From Leptobrachium leishanense (taxonomy: Eukaryota > Chordata > Amphibia > Anura > Megophryidae): a DNA stretch of 64,000 bases. Position 1 is the stretch's first letter. The number at the start of each line of letters is the position of its first letter. Positions 61,209-64,000 of the stretch are shown here, piece by piece. The DNA lies in NCBI GenBank assembly GCA_009667805.1, contig CM019065.1:156102333-156166332 (forward strand), in the 5' to 3' direction. Below the pieces are notes generated by a model. The model was not told the origin of the DNA, did not search any database, and was given only the letters and a program-made list of their open reading frames with translations. The translations under genes were made by a program, and so were the position numbers.

Positions 61209-62245
61209 GGGCACTATTCCGTGCCTGGAGCTAAAATGGGGACGGTTACAGGGAAAACCTGCACCTGCAGGTTTCCCCATTATCGTCCCCATTTTAGCAC
61301 CATATTCCAGGGCAGACACTTAGGCTAAGGTCAGACGAAAGCATTTTTAACGTGCGTTTAACCGCACGAAATCACGGCCGTGCTAGCAGCAAATGACGTC
61401 CAATGCCGGGTAACATACGAAGAACGGCCGCACGAAAGTCCGTCCGCGCAACGCAAGTGGCAAACGAACGCATTTTTTTCTAGAACGTCAAACCACTACT
61501 ACTGACGTACAGAGTGTGCTGCGTCCGCGTAGCGGCGTGTGTGTGTGATTAAGAGACATCAGACGCTGCACACGTCCGGCCAACATAACGTCCAGACGCA
61601 AAAATGGTTTTATTGATGATCCGTACAAAATCACGGACGAAAATGCTCATCGTATGACGCTATCGCGTATTCCGTGAAAAAATACGTCCATTCGTTCGAA
61701 CGCACTTTTTCACGGACAACGTGAAAAATGCGTTCGTCTGACCCTAGCCTAATTCAGCAGCCTGTCCCGGAACACCATGCAACCCTCCATGATACTTGTG
61801 GTAGTGCTTCTGCGCCGCCACGAGTATCACCTCCTGGAGTCAATAGGACTCCAAGTAGGTTTACAATGCCTATTTGTCCTCAGTCTCACTCTGCTCCTGG
61901 TGGCCAGAGGCAGCGGATCGGGCTGCCGTTCTCGCTACAGTATGAGAGGTGAGTATCTGATTTATTGGGGAGGTTTTAACTGGTGCTAAATGATTCTTCA
62001 GAAGCACAATCAGTTAGCACCAGCTTCCGGGTGCCGGTAAAAAATCGGTTAACCTATCAGTGTGTTAATTAGCGTTAGGACTTTGTAATACCTTACTTAT
62101 CCTAATGCTAATTACTGATTGCGCTCCCCATATTAAGCAAAGTGAGCGCAAAGTACAGAAGCTCGCACAATCACCGATGCGCTAACTGATTATTTTAACC
62201 TGTTATGAAGGTAATACGGGAGGCATGCGTTAAAGTCACTTATTC
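61209..62245 (-). mobile_element. GGGMACTATTCC-ended repeat, copy 3
   Basis: The copy starts GGGCACTATTCC and matches, in reverse, the copies at 32994 and 38144 (TGCACCTGCAGGTTTCC, TTAGCACCAGCTTC, AGTACAGAAGCTCG). The terminal 60 bp at the right are missing. A 427-bp palindromic element is nested at 61323-61749. It provides empty sites for insertions found in copy 2. Confidence 0.65.
61323..61749. mobile_element. Palindromic short element, GGCTAGGGTCAGACG ends, copy 5 (427 bp)
   Basis: The ends GGCTAAGGTCAGACGAAAG and CGTTCGTCTGACCCTAGCC are flanked by TTA on the left and TAA on the right. The interior is nearly identical to copies at 28123 and 37019. Confidence 0.87.
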
Positions 62246-62271
62246 TGCCGTGTTTTATAAACTTGAGTTGT

Positions 62272-62412
62272 GTTTGTAAATGTGTGATATCCATGAGAAC
62301 AGAGTATTTTTGTGAATTTTTTAAAGAAAGGCTCAAAAGGTTAAAAAATGAAGAAAATTTTTAGTCTTTTGCTCATGTTTACCAATGGTGGCAATAATAG
62401 ATCCGGGCACCA
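62272..62412 (-). mobile_element. Tc1 3' end fragment, same family as 56430-61200
   Basis: GATATCCATGAGAACAGAGT, AAAGGCTCAAAAGGTTAAA and TTTACCAATGGTGGCAATA match, in the minus direction, the 3' part of the old Tc1 at 56450-56590. No coding part is present. Confidence 0.6.
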
Positions 62413-62712
62413 TCGGTATAGCGAGAGTAGACATTGCCCTTATCTTTATAGGTAAAACTACTGTTAATGAAAACAAATGCTATTATATCAAAGGACTCTG
62501 TGATACAACAATGGTCCATCTAGATTAGCAGGCACTCATGGCTTGGTTTCGGACCAGAGCACTGTGTTCCATCATTCTAATGGAGAGAGCATTCCTTTCC
62601 TCACCATAATGAGATACTATACATGGAGAATAGGCAACTCTGTCTGCTCATGCAAAGTTACTCCATCTCAAATAAGGGTGACACTTCATAGCTTTGTTTT
62701 CTAGACACATAA

Positions 62713-63400
62713 GGGTCTATTTCACTAAGCACCGAATAGTGAATTTCGCAATTTCGGGGCAGTTCGTCTATTCACTAAACTATCAATTCTCCAGATACAG
62801 GCGAATTGATGGCGAAATACGGTGCAGTTCGGCGGCAGCAAAATTGTCCCATGGAGAAGCAATGTTTTGTCTATTCACAGAACGCCAACTGTACCAAAGT
62901 GTCGGTGAAATGCCCCGATTTTAAGTGTTTCAGTTCAACAGGTGTAAACAGATGAATCCCCTTAGGTTTCAATGTAAAAACGTAATATCATCTTAAATAT
63001 TTTTTACTATTTATTTTTTCATTTTCAGCAAAAAGTCTTTTCTGCCAATTTTTTTAAATGCCGTTTTTTAAAGACCTTTTTATTATTTTTTTGAAGAACC
63101 TTTTTTATGAAGACACATTTTAATACATTTTTACTGGATTAAACACCTATTAGGAGAATAGGAGAGTTCCGTTCGTTTGGGATTTTTTTTGCGGTTCGGT
63201 GGAATTTGCTAAGCCCTCTTTGGTGCTTTTCGGTGCTCTTCAACAAAGTTCTCCAATTTTTTGTGGGGCTTCGGCAACTCCATATTTGGTGACAATTTGT
63301 AAAAAGGTGAATTCACTGAAATGTTGGCGAAATGGAATTGCCAGAGTGCACCGATTTACGCTGAAGAGAAAAGCACCGAAATTTCTTAGTGATTAGACTC
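62713..63400. mobile_element. TTCGG-rich foldback element, 690 bp
   Basis: The ends GGGTCTATTTCACTAAGCAC and, read inward, GAGTCTAATCACTAAG mirror each other, followed on both sides by ACCGAA-type words. The interior has the block TTTCAATGTAAAAACG to CAAAAAGTCTTTTCTGC that is related to blocks near 29925, 38640 and 60040. No gene. Confidence 0.65.
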
Positions 63401-64000
63401 CATATTGGTTAGGAGGCAGATCTAGAAATCTGTGTGTTGTGGAAGGAGATAATATGTTAGGTTAACAGACCTTTTGTTTAATAGTAAAAAGTTTTTCTAC
63501 ACCATAAATAGATCATCTGAAATCTTTTATTTGTTAAGTAAGCTCAGATAAACTGTCAAGCCAGGATAGCTATTCTCTTGGCCATTTCATACTAACCTTA
63601 CATCAATAAATATAGGTATGAAATTAGGTTAAATGAACCTATCAATGTATATGCTCTCCAATATAAAAGTACACTTAACAAGGAATCGACATGGAAATGT
63701 CTACAGTATATCCCAAACTAGGTTTTCTGTTATCGTTACCTGTTAACCTTGTATTTAATGTCAAACTGAGGCTTGTTATTGTACAGCATCTCCCTATTAA
63801 AGTCCCAGCTCTATATTTCTCAATTACAATAAATCCTGGACGCCATTTAACTTTATTATTATATTATTTTTGTGTTTTCTGTTCCTATGACTTTCTTTCC
63901 ACTTTGAGACCAAGTGGCGAATTGACAGCTTTCTGAATTGCCGTACTGCCACGAAATTGAACTGTACAGTGAATTTCACCATTCGGTGCCATTGCTGGCA
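63401..64000. other. Unassigned; TTCGG-type sequence at the right edge
   Basis: Most of this stretch shows nothing. From about 63905 the words GGCGAATTGACAGC, GAATTTCACCATTCGGTGCC belong to the same foldback family as 62713 and 38266 and run off the window. Confidence 0.4.

Overview
The window looks like a gene-free, transposon-dense piece of a vertebrate genome, most likely an anuran amphibian. That assignment is an inference from the repeat mix: several Tc1-like families, Penelope-like retroelements with hammerhead ribozyme motifs, hAT elements with TAGGGATGAGC ends, TTAA-flanked short elements, and the ACATAGTT-headed interspersed repeat familiar from frog genomes. No host exon, tRNA, rRNA or CRISPR array could be supported. 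Almost every open frame over 60 codons is chance, or lies inside a repeat.

Layout. 1-7.7 kb: a 55-bp-unit minisatellite, a 1.2-kb TTAA element, a decayed hammerhead-like hairpin and a hAT-like element. 7.76-9.90 kb: a hAT element with an 8-bp target duplication, carrying a nested TTAA element. 10.18-11.70 kb: a second hAT family with a perfect 8-bp duplication. 12.0-14.7 kb: two chimeric Tc1 units, each starting with one Tc1 family's inverted repeat and ending with another's. 15.5-23.9 kb: short palindromic elements, a third TTAA element, and a Tc1 relic interrupted by a retroposon containing a 21-bp minisatellite. 24.24-26.05 kb: a nearly pristine Tc1 transposon with a 344-codon transposase, complete DD34E triad and IR/DR-type ends. 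It is the only convincing intact protein gene here. 28-38 kb: palindromic elements and a second copy of the CAGGGC hAT family. 38.14-44.42 kb: a nested stack whose core is a 4.7-kb head-to-head inverted pair of Penelope-like retroelement copies. 45.4-49.1 kb: a broken autonomous-type hAT transposon whose transposase C-terminal part is inverted. 50.66-53.39 kb: a 2.7-kb span between TTA-flanked inverted ends, holding two more hammerhead motifs and a large foldback. 53.4-54.3 kb: two minisatellites. 56.4-61.2 kb: an old Tc1 copy split by a retroposon, a hAT element (perfect 8-bp duplication) and a 180-bp palindromic element. 61.2-64 kb: further palindromic families.

How the parts relate. The elements form insertion stacks, so relative ages can be read from who interrupts whom. 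Uninterrupted copies elsewhere in the window act as empty sites and fix several target duplications. The transposases here probably served the shorter elements with matching ends. The broken hAT transposase at 46-49 kb shares its left end with the hAT elements at 7.76 and 57.8 kb. The points most worth a second look are the graded series of hammerhead ribozymes (one with its whole conserved core intact), the inverted Penelope composite inserted as a unit, the two-headed Tc1 chimeras, and the intact Tc1.
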